DNA of 64,000 nucleotides from Asaia prunellae JCM 25354 (GTDB lineage Bacteria > Pseudomonadota > Alphaproteobacteria > Acetobacterales > Acetobacteraceae): NCBI RefSeq assembly GCF_000613885.1, contig NZ_BAJV01000011.1, positions 1 through 64,000 of the forward strand. The letters are read 5' to 3'. The notes under the pieces are model-generated. The model saw nothing but the letters and a program-made list of their open reading frames with translations. It had not been told where the DNA came from and searched no databases. Numbering within the stretch: the first letter of the stretch is position 1; every line of letters begins with the position of its first letter. The translations under genes and the position numbers were made by a program. Shown here one piece after another: positions 44,528 to 56,480 of the stretch.

Positions 44528-45973
44528 ATGGCAGACGAAGCGTCTCATACGGATCTTCCCGCGATGACAGATAAGGTTTCCTGCACGGCGGGAACCGAAC
44601 CCGCTCTGGCCTTGCAATGGGTCAAGGTGCGTGAACGTCTTCGGGTCGAGGTTGGCGATGTCGAATATCGCACCTGGCTGCAGCAGATTGTTCTCGGGCC
44701 CCTCGAAGAAGACGAAATTACCCTCTTTTTGCCGACGCGGTTCCTGCGCGACTGGGTGCGCGGACAATATGGGGACCGTCTGCAGGAGTTATGGCGTCAC
44801 GAAAATCGTGAGGTGCGCCATGTCGAGCTGCAGGTACAGCGTATCGGTGATGGTCTGGCAGCTCCAGTCGCCGTTGAGGCCGTAGCGCCTGTTGCCGAGA
44901 TCGAAGCCCCTGCGGCGCAGGTGACAAGCGTGCAGGATGCTCGTCACGATCTGGCAGCCCCGCTCGATCCACGTTTTACCTTCGACAGTTTTGTGGTCGG
45001 CAAACCAAATGAATTTGCCTATGCCTGTGCACGTCGTGTGGCAGAAAAACCGTCAAGCCCCGGGTTCAATCCCCTGTTTCTTTATGGCGGGGTCGGTCTT
45101 GGCAAGACCCATCTCATGCATGCGATCGGTTCAGAACTGACGAGCGGCGGGCGCGTGTCTGTCGCCTATATGTCCGCAGAAAAATTCATGTATCGCTTTA
45201 TTGCGGCTATACGCTCCCAATCGACCATGGAGTTCAAGGAGCAACTCCGTTCTGTTGACGTGCTGATGATCGACGATCTCCAGTTTTTGATCGGCAAGGA
45301 CAACACCCAGGAAGAATTCTTTCACACTTTCAATGCTTTGGTTGATGCCGGACGCCAGATCGTTGTCAGTGCTGACAAATCACCTTCAGATCTCTCGGGT
45401 CTTGAAGACCGTCTGCGAACCCGCCTGGGTTGCGGCATGGTGGCTGATATCCATGCAACCACGTTTGAGTTGCGTATCTCCATTCTTGAGGCCAAGGCCC
45501 TGGCCTCAGGGGTTGCTGTACCCGCCAAGGTGCTGGAGTTCCTGGCTCACAAGATCACTTCAAACGTCCGGGAACTTGAAGGCGCCCTGAACCGCCTTAT
45601 CGCCCATGCCAATCTTTTTGGTCGACCGGTGACACTGGAGAGTACACAGGATGTGCTTCATGATATTCTCAAGGCGCATGACCGACGCGTGACGATTGAG
45701 GAGATCCAGCGCAAGGTCTCCGAACACTGGAATATCCGTCTCACAGATATGTCGTCTGCACGTAGAGCTCGTGCTGTCGCCCGTCCGCGACAGGTCGCCA
45801 TGTTTCTGGCCAAGCAGCTGACAAGTCGCTCATTGCCGGAGATAGGACGTAAATTCGGTAACCGCGATCATACCACTGTCATGCACGCGGTTTCGCGTGT
45901 GCAGGAACTGATGGAGCGGGACGTAGCCTTTGCCGAAGACGTCGAGTTGCTGCGCCGCATGCTCGAAGGCTGA
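44528..45973 (+). CDS. dnaA: Chromosomal replication initiator DnaA
   Basis: Binds DnaA boxes and opens the origin. It has domain I at residues 15-90 (REVGDVEYRTWLQQIVLGPL-like region), a variable linker rich in Ala/Pro, and an AAA+ domain with Walker A LFLYGGVGLGKTHLMHAIG and Walker B VLMIDDLQFLIGKD. The DNA-binding domain IV ends GRKFGNRDHTTVMHAVSRVQ. ATG 44528 follows GGGGGAG closely; ATG 44564 or TTG 44507 are alternatives. It is the first gene of dnaA-dnaN-recF. No cluster of perfect DnaA boxes is visible nearby, so the origin cannot be placed. Confidence 0.96.
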   Translation: MADEASHTDLPAMTDKVSCTAGTEPALALQWVKVRERLRVEVGDVEYRTWLQQIVLGPLEEDEITLFLPTRFLRDWVRGQYGDRLQELWRHENREVRHVELQVQRIGDGLAAPVAVEAVAPVAEIEAPAAQVTSVQDARHDLAAPLDPRFTFDSFVVGKPNEFAYACARRVAEKPSSPGFNPLFLYGGVGLGKTHLMHAIGSELTSGGRVSVAYMSAEKFMYRFIAAIRSQSTMEFKEQLRSVDVLMIDDLQFLIGKDNTQEEFFHTFNALVDAGRQIVVSADKSPSDLSGLEDRLRTRLGCGMVADIHATTFELRISILEAKALASGVAVPAKVLEFLAHKITSNVRELEGALNRLIAHANLFGRPVTLESTQDVLHDILKAHDRRVTIEEIQRKVSEHWNIRLTDMSSARRARAVARPRQVAMFLAKQLTSRSLPEIGRKFGNRDHTTVMHAVSRVQELMERDVAFAEDVELLRRMLEG

Positions 45974-46045
45974 TCTCTTTGCTGTGGCAAGTGTCTCTGC
46001 TAGACTGATTTTTTGTTATTCGGGTGTTCGAGGGTCTACGATCAT

Positions 46046-47168
46046 ATGAAATTCCAGGCTGACCGCACAACGTTGATCCGTGCCCTTGCCCATATCCAGA
46101 GCGTCGCCGAAAAGCGGAACACTATTCCCATTCTTGCCAATGTGATGCTCTCGGTCGAAGGTAATCTCCTGCGCCTTACGGCGACCGATATGGAAATTGC
46201 AGTTGTTGAGGAAGTGGCAGCGGAAGGCGCACGCGATGGTGCTGTCACGGCACCCGCAAGCGTACTCTATGAAATTGTCCGTAAACTCGCCGATGGATCA
46301 ATAGTCGAGCTGGATCATGGCGGTGGTGATGCTCCTCTCGCCTTGCGTGCCGGACGTTATGCGACAAGTCTGAATGTTCTGCCTGTCGAGGATTTCCCCT
46401 CAATGGTAGCGGGCGATCTGCCGCATGAATTCGCCATTCCTGCGGCAGTACTCCGTGGACTAGTCGATCGTACGCGTTTCGCGATTTCGACAGAAGAAAC
46501 GCGCTACTACCTCAATGGTATCTATTTTCACGTCGCCAGGGATGGTGACACACCCAAGCTTCGTGCGGTAGCGACTGACGGGCATCGTCTGGCCCGGGTT
46601 GAAACCGATCTTCCTGCTGGAGCCGGCGACATACCGGGCGTGATTATTCCGCGTAAGACGGTGGCTGAATTGCGCAAACTTCTCGATGAGGGGGCGGGCA
46701 CGGTTCAGGTCAGTCTGTCTGAAACGCGTATCCAGTTCCGTGTCGGTGCCGTCATCCTGACGTCAAAGCTGATCGATGGTACTTTTCCGGAATATGAGCG
46801 CGTTATTCCAAAGAACAATGACCGTTTCCTGCGTGTGAACAAACAGGCTTTCGCGGATGCTGTCGCTCGTGTTGCCGCGATCAGCCAGGAACGTTCGCGC
46901 CCTGTCAAGCTTGCCGTCCAGACGAATCTTCTGACGCTTTCTGCGATCAGCGGATCAGGGGATGGCGAAAGAAGAACTCGACGAGACAAGTGTTTCCTAT
47001 GATGGGCCTTCTCTCGAAATCGGCTTTCAGGCGCGTTATCTCAATGACATCACCGATCAGATCGACGTCGAGGCGGAGTTCGCGTTTGCCGATAGTGCAG
47101 CCCCGACCCTCGTGCGCGACACCAATCTGCCTACAGCACTTTACGTGCTGATGCCGATGCGTGTCTGA
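46046..47168 (+). CDS. dnaN: DNA polymerase III beta sliding clamp (frame interrupted)
   Basis: A ring-shaped clamp that holds polymerase on DNA. ATG 46046 (MKFQADRTTLIRALAHIQSV). Typical segments are RNTIPILANVML, VATDGHRLARVE and FPEYERVIPKNN; the final TALYVLMPMRV is the canonical C-terminus. The frame changes at about 46951: AISGSGDGE should read AIS-(P)DQGMAKEELDE. Two missing bases (agCCcgg) or one extra G would explain it; the length is then about 374 residues. Essential gene, so an error is likely. It lies between dnaA and recF. Confidence 0.94.
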
Positions 47169-47192
47169 TAGGCGGGAGCTGGCGGGCCTGAT

Positions 47193-48293
47193 TTGCGTAT
47201 AGACAGGCTTGTTCTGACGGATTTCCGGAATTACGGGCGCTTGGTTCTGGCGCCCGAAAACCGTCTTGTCGTGCTTACAGGCGAAAACGGAGCAGGCAAG
47301 ACCAATCTTCTTGAAGCCTTGTCTCTTCTTGCTCCAGGGCGCGGATTGCGAGCTGCCTCCAATGCGCAGATCCAGCGTGACGACGGCGGACCCTGGGGCG
47401 TCATGGCCCGTCTGTCCCAAGGAGCTGATCAGCCTGTCGAACTGGCGACAGGGGCTGATCCAGCCAATCCTTCGCGACGTATATTTCGTCTTGATGGCGA
47501 TCTCATCCGTCATCAGGGGCGGATTGCGCCCTATTTTTCAGCGATCTGGCTTACGCCGCAGATGGATCGTCTTTTCAGTGAAGCGGCTTCGGGGAGGAGG
47601 CGTTTTCTTGATCGGCTCGTTCTTGCTCTCGATCCCAATCACGCCCGGGAAAGTGCGGCTCAGGAGCGGGCTCTTACGCAGCGTAACCGGCTTCTGGCGA
47701 CGCAGCCTGATCAGACTATCTGGCTCGATGGGCTTGAAGACAGTATAGCCCGTCACGCTGTGGCACTCACCGCATCGCGCATGGCACTCGTCGATGCCAT
47801 GAACCGGGGGCCGGCCAGAGATGATACATCTTTTCCGGTTGCACGATTAAGACTCGTTTGTGATATTTCAGAAAATCTCGTCGACCAGCCTGCGGTTGCA
47901 GTAGAGGATCGCTTGCGTCACGCTCTGAGGGCCGCGCGGCGAGAAGACGCGATGCGAGGTATTACCTCCTTTGGTGCCCATAAGGCAGATCTACTGCTGG
48001 AAGATGCCGTGACCGGTCGTCCGGCTTCCTGCTCCAGCAGCGGCCAGCAAAAAGCTATGCTGGTCCATGTCGTGCTAAATCATGCGTTGCTTACAAGCGG
48101 GAAAGCGGGGCGGGCGCCTCTTGTTTTGCTTGATGAGCCGCTCAATCATCTCGATGCGGCAAGGCGTGATGCGTTGCTTGCATGTCTGCGTGAGAGGGAC
48201 ATGTCAGTTTTCATGACAGGAACCGATCGGGAAGCGTTTCATATCCTGCGTGATGATGCCGATTTCAGGGAAATCACTCTCGGCCGCATGTAG
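47193..48293 (+). CDS. recF: DNA replication and repair protein RecF
   Basis: An SMC-like ATPase that loads RecA at gaps. TTG 47193 starts MRIDRLVLTDFRNYGRLVLA. Walker A GENGAGKTNLLEAL, a QxxR-like segment after LTQRNRLL, signature SSSGQQKAMLVH and Walker B LVLLDEPLNHLDAAR. 366 residues, complete, 24 bases after the dnaN stop. The TTG start is likely weak, which is common for RecF, kept at low level. Confidence 0.95.
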   Translation: MRIDRLVLTDFRNYGRLVLAPENRLVVLTGENGAGKTNLLEALSLLAPGRGLRAASNAQIQRDDGGPWGVMARLSQGADQPVELATGADPANPSRRIFRLDGDLIRHQGRIAPYFSAIWLTPQMDRLFSEAASGRRRFLDRLVLALDPNHARESAAQERALTQRNRLLATQPDQTIWLDGLEDSIARHAVALTASRMALVDAMNRGPARDDTSFPVARLRLVCDISENLVDQPAVAVEDRLRHALRAARREDAMRGITSFGAHKADLLLEDAVTGRPASCSSSGQQKAMLVHVVLNHALLTSGKAGRAPLVLLDEPLNHLDAARRDALLACLRERDMSVFMTGTDREAFHILRDDADFREITLGRM

Positions 48294-48720
48294 ATGCGTC
48301 TGGCCAGCCGGATATGTTAGAGCGATCCTGCCCGGATTCATATTATTGTAACAATTATGTTTCCGATGCTACCTACAGGACAGAGCAAAACAGGACAATA
48401 AATACAACTCAGGATTGAAAAAACTCTCGTAAAAATAATGAATTCAAGTGTGGAGAGGAAATCTTAAGCTGACAGAAAGTATCTATAAGATAAATTCCTA
48501 GATGAAGAAGGTGATATAACGGTAAAATTCGACAATTAACGTGTTAATAAATATCTTAACATAAAACTATTTACCAAATTCCATGTTTTTAACATAATGC
48601 CATATATTTAAATAATATATTCTATATTGTTTTTGATATTAATCATTTTATATCTCATCCAGTCAATTCCTGCATCTTATTGTCACTTATTGTTATACTC
48701 TTTTGATCTATAGAGGAGAA
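48294..48720. other. AT-rich intergenic region after recF
   Basis: About 430 bases, very AT-rich especially 48440-48710, with no gene, no perfect DnaA box and no clear terminator. It probably holds the promoter of the next gene. Low GC suggests either an acquired region or an easily melted segment near the replication genes. Confidence 0.5.
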
Positions 48721-49905
48721 ATGACCAACAGAGAGAAAGAGAGACAAGCTCGTATGAAAATTGCGTTTCTCTACGTCGCCGAGCCGTATCAATGCTATCA
48801 CGTAGCTGCTGTCTCCTCGGCTCTCTCTCTGATGCCCGACATTTCGGTAACCGAATTTGTAAGTTTTCCCGAAACGGCTGAACACCTTGACGCTATCAGG
48901 CATCGCAATGGTCTCGGTAAGGATATCGACAAAGGGACTCTGAAAATCCCCCTCAGGGCAGCCATGCTTCGTCGTCTACGCCGCTTCGACGCTGAGCGTG
49001 ATCTGGTGATGCGTGCGAATATCGATCAGCTTGAACAGTTTGATGCAGTCGTTGCTACAGAATACTCTGCCGGGGTTTTGCGAGAGATGGGGCTGGTTCG
49101 TCCTGCCTTGATCCTTATCCAGCATGGGGCAGGCGATCGGGCTGTTAATGATGAACACCTCATTCGTTATTTTGACCTGTCACTGGTTTCCGGTCCAAAA
49201 ATTGCCGAGAGTTTCCTGGCCAAGAAGCTGGCAACAGCGGCTCAGACGCGCATTATCGGCTATCCGAAATTCGATGTTGTCAGCAAAGGACCATGTCAGG
49301 ACCAGCCTGCTTTCCATGCAGGAAAGCCGATCGCGCTGTATAATCCCCACTACAAGAAGGGGCTTTCGTCCTATGGGAAATTTCTTCATCCTCTGGTCGA
49401 AGCAATCAGGACCTTGGATCGTTATGATCTGCTGATTGCTCCGCATATCAAAATCTTTCACCGTGATTTGGGAAAGCGCCGTCGTTTGTTCGAAAGTGTC
49501 GCAGGGGAACGCGTCAGTCTCGATACAGCATCACCGGCATTGCTCGACATGACCCATACGACGCAGGCATCGCTTTATATCGGTGACGTCAGCAGCCAGG
49601 TTTATGAATTCCTGATCAGGCCGCGCCCCTGCATCTTTCTTAATCCTCATGGTGTCTCCTGGCGTGATGATCCCCATTTCCGGCATTGGACGCTTGGTGA
49701 TGTGGTTGAGCGCAAGGAAGATCTTTTGCCTGCTCTTTTCCGGGCAGCAGAGCGACACGAATTCTATCGTGCGCGACAGGAGCGTCTGATTCAGGAGACA
49801 TTCGGGTCGCAGCCTCGCCGTGGGGCGTCGCACCGTGCGGCCCAATCGATCCGGGCGTTCCTGCGTGGTGATGTCGAGGGTAGCTCTCTCCCGGCAGCTG
49901 CGTGA
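48721..49905 (+). CDS. GT-B-like transferase, CDP-glycerol glycerophosphotransferase-like
   Basis: About 394 residues. The N-terminus MKIAFLYVAEPYQCYHVAAV (ATG 48754, or 48721 with AGGAG close by) and the middle LILIQHGAGDRA, ALYNPHYKKGLSSYGKFL and DVSSQVYEFLIRPRPCIFLNP resemble the fold of CDP-glycerol glycerophosphotransferases and related GT-B enzymes (the HG and SS-x-YE region). A role in surface polysaccharide or polyol-phosphate polymer synthesis is possible. It is a single gene after an AT-rich gap. The assignment is at fold level only. Confidence 0.6.
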   Translation: MTNREKERQARMKIAFLYVAEPYQCYHVAAVSSALSLMPDISVTEFVSFPETAEHLDAIRHRNGLGKDIDKGTLKIPLRAAMLRRLRRFDAERDLVMRANIDQLEQFDAVVATEYSAGVLREMGLVRPALILIQHGAGDRAVNDEHLIRYFDLSLVSGPKIAESFLAKKLATAAQTRIIGYPKFDVVSKGPCQDQPAFHAGKPIALYNPHYKKGLSSYGKFLHPLVEAIRTLDRYDLLIAPHIKIFHRDLGKRRRLFESVAGERVSLDTASPALLDMTHTTQASLYIGDVSSQVYEFLIRPRPCIFLNPHGVSWRDDPHFRHWTLGDVVERKEDLLPALFRAAERHEFYRARQERLIQETFGSQPRRGASHRAAQSIRAFLRGDVEGSSLPAAA

Positions 49906-50098
49906 TGGTTGCTGCGAAACGAGCCGAGCCGTTTCAGAAGCCATGTCCCGTCCTGTAACACTCGCGTTTCATGATGCGACGTATTGGCGCGAAGTGATGA
50001 AATTCGACTTTGTCCTGTAATCTCCTGTTTTCAACACGGACCGGTTTGGTCTAAGAGGACGCGCCAACGGTAGGAAAGCCGCGGGCTTTCCTGATTGA

Positions 50099-51658
<1,560 letters not shown>

Positions 51659-51681
51659 CAAAAACTTGTAAGCGCGGGGGC

Positions 51682-53000
51682 ATGACTCCCGCCGCTCGAC
51701 TTTCCGCTGCTATCGATCTGCTCTGTGCCATCGAGGCAGCGCCCCGCCGTCCCGCTGATGCAACCGCCAATGCCTATTTCCGTGAGCGCCGCTACATTGG
51801 TGGCGGTGATCGTCGGGTCATCTCGGCACGTATCTGGGATGTTCTGCGTCAGTGGCGCCGTCTCCACTGGCATTTGCGTGATATTCCGGGTGGCGCCTCG
51901 CCACGTACGCTTTGCGCTGCTTCACTTGTGCTGGGCGGCGAGGAGATCGGCACAGTTCGTGGTCTCTTCAACGGGGAACGCTTCGCACAATCCCATCTAA
52001 CGTCGCGCGAAGATGCCGCTCTGTCTGCCCTTGGCGGAAAAGCCTGAATGATCCGGATATGCCGGGGCCAGTGCGTCTTGAATATCCCGACTGGCTGCAC
52101 CCCTATCTGGAGCGTGCGTTCGGCTCGACACTGGAAGAAGAAATGGCAGCGATGGACGGTGCTGCTCCGCTCGACCTGCGCGTCAATCTGCTCAAGGGTC
52201 ATCGTGATGAGGCGATCCGTGCGCTGCGTAACGAGCAGATCATGGCGACGCCGACACCCCTCTCGCCCTGGGGCTTGCGTCTGCCCGGGCGACAGCCGAT
52301 CACGGCAACCCAGAGTTTCCGCAATGGTATTATCGAAATCCAGGATGAGGGGAGCCAGCTCATTGTTGGCGCACTGGATGCCAGACCGGGCGAGCGTGTT
52401 GTTGATTTCTGTGCCGGAGCTGGCGGTAAGACCTTGGCTATTGCTATGGGGATGGAGAACAAGGGTCAGATCGTAGCCTGTGATGTTTCGGCACCTCGTC
52501 TTGAAGGTGCTGTCAAGCGTTTGCGCCGTGCAGGAGTTCATAACGTCGAGCGTCATCTCCTTGTAAGCGGCGACAAGTGGACCAAGCGTCGTGCCGGAGC
52601 CTTTGATCGTGTACTGGTTGACGCACCCTGTTCGGGAACGGGCACATGGCGCCGTAATCCTGATGCCCGTATTCGTCTGTCCGAGCAGGATATTATCGAG
52701 CTTCGTGCCAAACAGAGCGATATTCTTGATCGGGCCTCGACACTCGTCAAGCCGGGCGGCCGCCTGGTTTATGCAACATGTTCTCTCCTCAAGGAAGAAA
52801 ACGAAGAGCAGGTTTCGGCGTTTCTCGCGCGCAATGACCGCTTCGAGCGGGTCAGAGCCGGTGGTGATATGCTGCCGGAAGCGCTGCGAGGTGAGAGCGG
52901 CTTTGCGCTGACACCGTATCGCAATGAGACCGATGGTTTTTTTGCTGCAGTCCTGCAGCGCAAGGCACAACAGGACACGTCGCAAGGCGTGACAGAATGA
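51682..53000 (+). CDS. RsmB/NOP-type RNA m5C methyltransferase (frame interrupted)
   Basis: A SAM-dependent cytosine-5 RNA methyltransferase, probably of 16S rRNA. An N-terminal NusB-like/RNA-binding part (MTPAARLSAAIDLLCAIEAA) is followed by the Rossmann domain: VVDFCAGAGGKTLAIAM, VLVDAPCSGTGTWRRNPD (catalytic Cys in PCSG) and LVYATCSLLKEENEEQV (second Cys). The frame breaks at AAAA 52038-52041; five A would join LSALGGK to SLNDPDMPGPVRLEYPDWL and give about 439 residues. Between guaB and the antiporter, all on one strand. Confidence 0.88.
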
Positions 53001-53024
53001 TCGGGCAGGGGTGAAGGCTTAATC

Positions 53025-54860
53025 ATGGCGCTGGCAATGTTTATCGGGCTCTTGCTGACCCTGGGAGCTGGCATCGGCGCGCAATGGGTGGCGTGGCGTT
53101 TCAGGCTACCCGCGATTGTGCTGCTTTTTGCGCTTGGTCTGATTTTCGGGCCGGGGCTTGGTATCCTTCATCCTTCTGCGGCGCTGGGGTGGATCTTCCG
53201 TCCACTTGTTTCGCTTCTTGTTGCCATCATCGTTTTCGAAGGTGGTCTGTTGCTCGATTTTCGCCAGCTACGTGAGGCTGGTGAGGGCGTTACGCGTCTG
53301 ACCATGCTGGCTCTGCCCATATCCTGGGGGCTGGGCTGGGGAGCGGCACATTATATCGCCCATATGGAATGGGGCGTGGCGGCCCTGTTTGGCGCTATTA
53401 TCACCGTGACGGGTCCGACGGTCGTTCTGCCATTGCTGCGTCACAACAAGTTACAGCCTCGCGTTGCGGCCTATCTGCGCTGGGAAGCCATTATCAACGA
53501 TCCTATCGGCGCCATACTTGCTGCCGTGGTTCTGCAGGTGGTTGCAACAAGGGTGCCCATTGGTACGGACGTATTCCTGACGACAGTCTTGCCCGACCTG
53601 CTTGCTTCTACTGCAGAATCACTGGCTATTGGCATCCTTCCTGCCTATCTCGTGCGCTATCTCTTCGTGCGCGATCTTATGCCTGAGCCACTCAAGACCC
53701 CGTTGCTGCTCACTCTCGCGCTTCTGATCTTCAGTGTCTGCAACATGAGCATGGAAGGCGCCGGACTTGTCGGCGCAACCGTCTTTGGTATGGCATTGAC
53801 CAACCTGCATGTGCCTGGCTTGTCCGAGCTGCGTCGGATGAAGGAATCGCTCGTGGTCTTGGTGGTGGCGGTTCTGTTCATCATGCTGACAGCAGACCTG
53901 CACCGGGAGGTTCTGGCACATATTTCGATACCTATCTGCCTGCTGACCGCCGCTGTGATGTTCGGTGTTCGCCCGCTTGCCATTTTTCTCTCGACTATCG
54001 GTACGGGTCTGAAATGGCAGGAGAGGCTTTTCGTCGCCTGGATAGCGCCCCGTGGTATTGTTGCCGCGGCTGTGGCGGGTGCTGCCGGATATCGTATGAC
54101 TGATGCTGGATATCACAGTGCCGATCTGATCATGCCGGCCGTATTCGCCATTATCGGGGGTACCATGATCTTCCATGGATTCTCATTGCGTCCGATAGCC
54201 CGAAAGCTGAAGCTCACATTATCCAACGAACCGGCCCTGGCAATTGTTGGTGCCTCTGCCTGGTCGATTGACCTGTCAAAATGTCTGAGTGATTCCGGCA
54301 TTCCCGTCTTGCTGGTCGATAACCGGTCAAGCACCCTTATTCCTGCCATGCGGCAGGGGGTGCCCGTACTGAGAGCTGAACTGCTTTCACAGTATGGCGA
54401 AGAAGCGCTGGAAGAGCGACCAGCAGATTATCTGATTTCGACGACGGCAGACGCAATCTACAATGGTCTGGTTTGTGCCCATATGGCCCCGCATATGGGC
54501 CGTCAGCGCGTATTCCAGATAAGTCCCGGAGTTGCCCGCCTCGATTTCTATCATGGCTTGTCCCGGGACGCGCGGGGCAAATTGCTTGGTGATCCATCGT
54601 GGAATTTTACGCTTATCGAAATGCTTTTCGAAAAAGGGTGGCGGTTCTTGACCGCTACGGCCGATGAAGAGACATCTGCGTCATTCGGCGCGGTGCCCAA
54701 CCGTCTCGATTTCCTTTCCATTCGCCGGGGGCAGTCCATCGCGATACGGTCGGCAGAAGATCAGTTTCCTGTAACGCCTGCGACTGGCGATCTTCTGGTC
54801 TATATGATCCCGCCACCTGCGCCAGAATCCGAAGAAGAACAGGACTCAATTGCATCCTGA
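53025..54860 (+). CDS. Cation:proton antiporter (NhaP/CPA1 type) with C-terminal nucleotide-binding-like domain
   Basis: An inner-membrane Na+ or K+/H+ exchanger of 611 residues. About 12 TM segments in residues 1-395 with GALIFGPGLGILHP-like entry, FEGGLLLDFRQLRE, the key AIITVTGPTVVLPLLRH and AIINDPIGAILAAVVLQV (conserved ND). The C-terminal soluble domain (from about 400, LAIVGASAWSIDLSKCLSDS) resembles a TrkA-N/Rossmann regulatory domain. Intact frame. Acid-tolerant bacteria use such exchangers for pH homeostasis; the ion is not determined by sequence. Confidence 0.88.
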   Translation: MALAMFIGLLLTLGAGIGAQWVAWRFRLPAIVLLFALGLIFGPGLGILHPSAALGWIFRPLVSLLVAIIVFEGGLLLDFRQLREAGEGVTRLTMLALPISWGLGWGAAHYIAHMEWGVAALFGAIITVTGPTVVLPLLRHNKLQPRVAAYLRWEAIINDPIGAILAAVVLQVVATRVPIGTDVFLTTVLPDLLASTAESLAIGILPAYLVRYLFVRDLMPEPLKTPLLLTLALLIFSVCNMSMEGAGLVGATVFGMALTNLHVPGLSELRRMKESLVVLVVAVLFIMLTADLHREVLAHISIPICLLTAAVMFGVRPLAIFLSTIGTGLKWQERLFVAWIAPRGIVAAAVAGAAGYRMTDAGYHSADLIMPAVFAIIGGTMIFHGFSLRPIARKLKLTLSNEPALAIVGASAWSIDLSKCLSDSGIPVLLVDNRSSTLIPAMRQGVPVLRAELLSQYGEEALEERPADYLISTTADAIYNGLVCAHMAPHMGRQRVFQISPGVARLDFYHGLSRDARGKLLGDPSWNFTLIEMLFEKGWRFLTATADEETSASFGAVPNRLDFLSIRRGQSIAIRSAEDQFPVTPATGDLLVYMIPPPAPESEEEQDSIAS

Positions 54861-54940
54861 CAGATGAGGCCTTCATTCAGCAGGGGCCGGATTAAAAGAT
54901 ATGAAGACATGGAGGCCAGTGCAGGTGGCTCGTCCGGATT

Positions 54941-55444
54941 TCAGTCCGGACAGACCTCTATACCCCGGGCATCCGATGCAATCAGGCGACGAAGAAGTGG
55001 CTCTGCCAGAGCGATACAGCCTTCTGTGAAACCGCTTGCGGGCGGAAGGTGAAGAAAGATGGCCGAGCCGCGACCGCGTTGCACCGGATTGTCATTCCAT
55101 CCCAGCACCAGGCAAAGATCATAGCAATGATCGTCCCGCCACAGGGTTTCGTGACGGGCTGCGTGAGGCAGCGTGATATGCCTGTTATAATCGGGATGCT
55201 CCGGATCATCGCACCATCCATCTTCAGGGCTGAGAGCTTCAATGCGCAGCGAGGTTTGGGGACGGACAACCCTGTCCGCACGATAGAAAACCTGACGAAA
55301 TGGCAGATATCCGGCCGGGGTTGCTTGATCACCCTCATTCTTGTCGGTCCTGATGCCACCGGAGCCGATGACCGCCGGAAGACGTATATCATTGATAAAA
55401 ATGGCGGCTGACTGGCCTTTTTCGTGTCGCAAGATGACAGACAT
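54941..55444 (-). CDS. L,D-transpeptidase (YkuD-like) family protein
   Basis: Probably cross-links or trims peptidoglycan, or belongs to the related DUF of L,D-peptidase-like cytoplasmic proteins. ATG 55444 (MSVILRHEKGQSAAIFI) is chosen; the upstream frame part looks non-coding. 167 residues. Motif: RGRGSAIFLHLPPASGFTEG followed by CIAL, i.e. H-x(n)-T-x-GC with the catalytic Cys. No signal peptide is visible. An inverted repeat (GTCCGGA...TCCGGAC, 54932-54951) overlaps the stop and may end transcription in both directions. Confidence 0.85.
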   Translation of the reverse strand: MSVILRHEKGQSAAIFINDIRLPAVIGSGGIRTDKNEGDQATPAGYLPFRQVFYRADRVVRPQTSLRIEALSPEDGWCDDPEHPDYNRHITLPHAARHETLWRDDHCYDLCLVLGWNDNPVQRGRGSAIFLHLPPASGFTEGCIALAEPLLRRLIASDARGIEVCPD

Positions 55445-55646
55445 GTCACAAACCTCACATAAAAACATTAAATTAAAGGTAAAATTCGTGTAAACGCCGG
55501 TATCTGTCCAGGGGCGTGCCTTCATCGCATTGGCGTTACCATGATATCGGTGTAAAGCTCATTGTTAAAACAAGGTCCTTTTCCTGTTACAGAGAAGAGG
55601 CCTTGGCTCAGGGGTATACCCCAAAGATGGTGAGAGAAGGTCATAC

Positions 55647-56366
55647 ATGCCTGGTCCGCGTCCTGTCCTGATTGTTGACGATGATGACACGCTTCGCCAA
55701 CTCCTGGTAGAACAGCTCAAGCTCGAGGGTGAATTCGAACCTATTCAGGCTGCTTCTGTTGCCGAGGCGAAAGAAAAACTCGCCGTTCCCGATGTCCGCG
55801 TCGATACTATTCTTCTCGATGTTACTCTGCCTGATGGCGATGGACGTGATTTTTGTGCTGAGCTGCGTCGCCAAGGCGTACGTATGCCAATTATCATTCT
55901 GACCGGTTCGGATGATGAAACTGATGTTGTGAGGGGGCTTGATGCAGGCGCGAATGATTATGTCGCCAAGCCTTTCCGCATCGCAGAGCTGCTTGCCCGT
56001 CTGAGGGCACAGCTGCGCCTGTTCGAAAACAGCGAAGATGCCGTCTTTCCGATCGGTCCATATCTTTTCCGGCCATCGTCCAAGATCCTGCAGGAACCGG
56101 CCAAGAACCGCCGTATTCGTCTGACGGAAAAGGAAGCAGCCATTCTGAAGTATCTGTATCGTGCCGGCCATCGCCCGATTGCGCGTCAGGTGCTGCTGAA
56201 TGAAGTCTGGGGCTATAACGCCGCGGTGACGACTCATACACTTGAGACGCATATCTATCGCCTTCGTCAGAAGATAGAGCCTGACCCGGCCAATGCATCG
56301 TTGCTGCTGACAGAAGGTGGGGGGTATCGCCTCAACCCTGAAGGAAATGATGCCCTGATGGGGTAA
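55647..56366 (+). CDS. OmpR-family response regulator (orphan)
   Basis: A two-component DNA-binding regulator, 239 residues. Receiver domain: acidic triad in VLIVDDDDTLR, phospho-acceptor Asp in TILLDVTLPDGDG, Thr in IIILTGSDDET and Lys in VAKPFRIAELLARL. C-terminal winged helix: LTEKEAAILKYLYRAGHRPI and VTTHTLETHIYRLRQKIEPD. No histidine kinase is adjacent. The position as a lone gene with its own terminator suggests a global regulator; which one is not certain. Confidence 0.92.
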   Translation: MPGPRPVLIVDDDDTLRQLLVEQLKLEGEFEPIQAASVAEAKEKLAVPDVRVDTILLDVTLPDGDGRDFCAELRRQGVRMPIIILTGSDDETDVVRGLDAGANDYVAKPFRIAELLARLRAQLRLFENSEDAVFPIGPYLFRPSSKILQEPAKNRRIRLTEKEAAILKYLYRAGHRPIARQVLLNEVWGYNAAVTTHTLETHIYRLRQKIEPDPANASLLLTEGGGYRLNPEGNDALMG

Positions 56367-56392
56367 TATTTCCTGATGATGTGAAAATTCTG

Positions 56393-56423
56393 AAACCCGG
56401 CCTTTACAGAGCCGGGTTTTTTT
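56393..56423 (+). terminator. Rho-independent terminator after response regulator
   Basis: AAACCCGGC pairs with GCCGGGTTT with a short loop, followed by TTTTT. It lies 27 bases after the regulator stop codon and just before the convergent xthA end. Confidence 0.9.
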
Positions 56424-56480
56424 ACGGTCAGATCATGGTCCTGATCAGTATGGGGGATGTTCGGATAGTCAACAGGGAGA

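Noticed and set aside
48294-48720. Replication origin after recF
   Set aside because: The region is AT-rich and near dnaA-dnaN-recF, but no DnaA-box cluster is visible; calling oriC would be unsupported.
51849-52985. 378-residue minus-strand open frame
   Set aside because: Antisense to the RsmB-type methyltransferase with intact SAM and Cys motifs.
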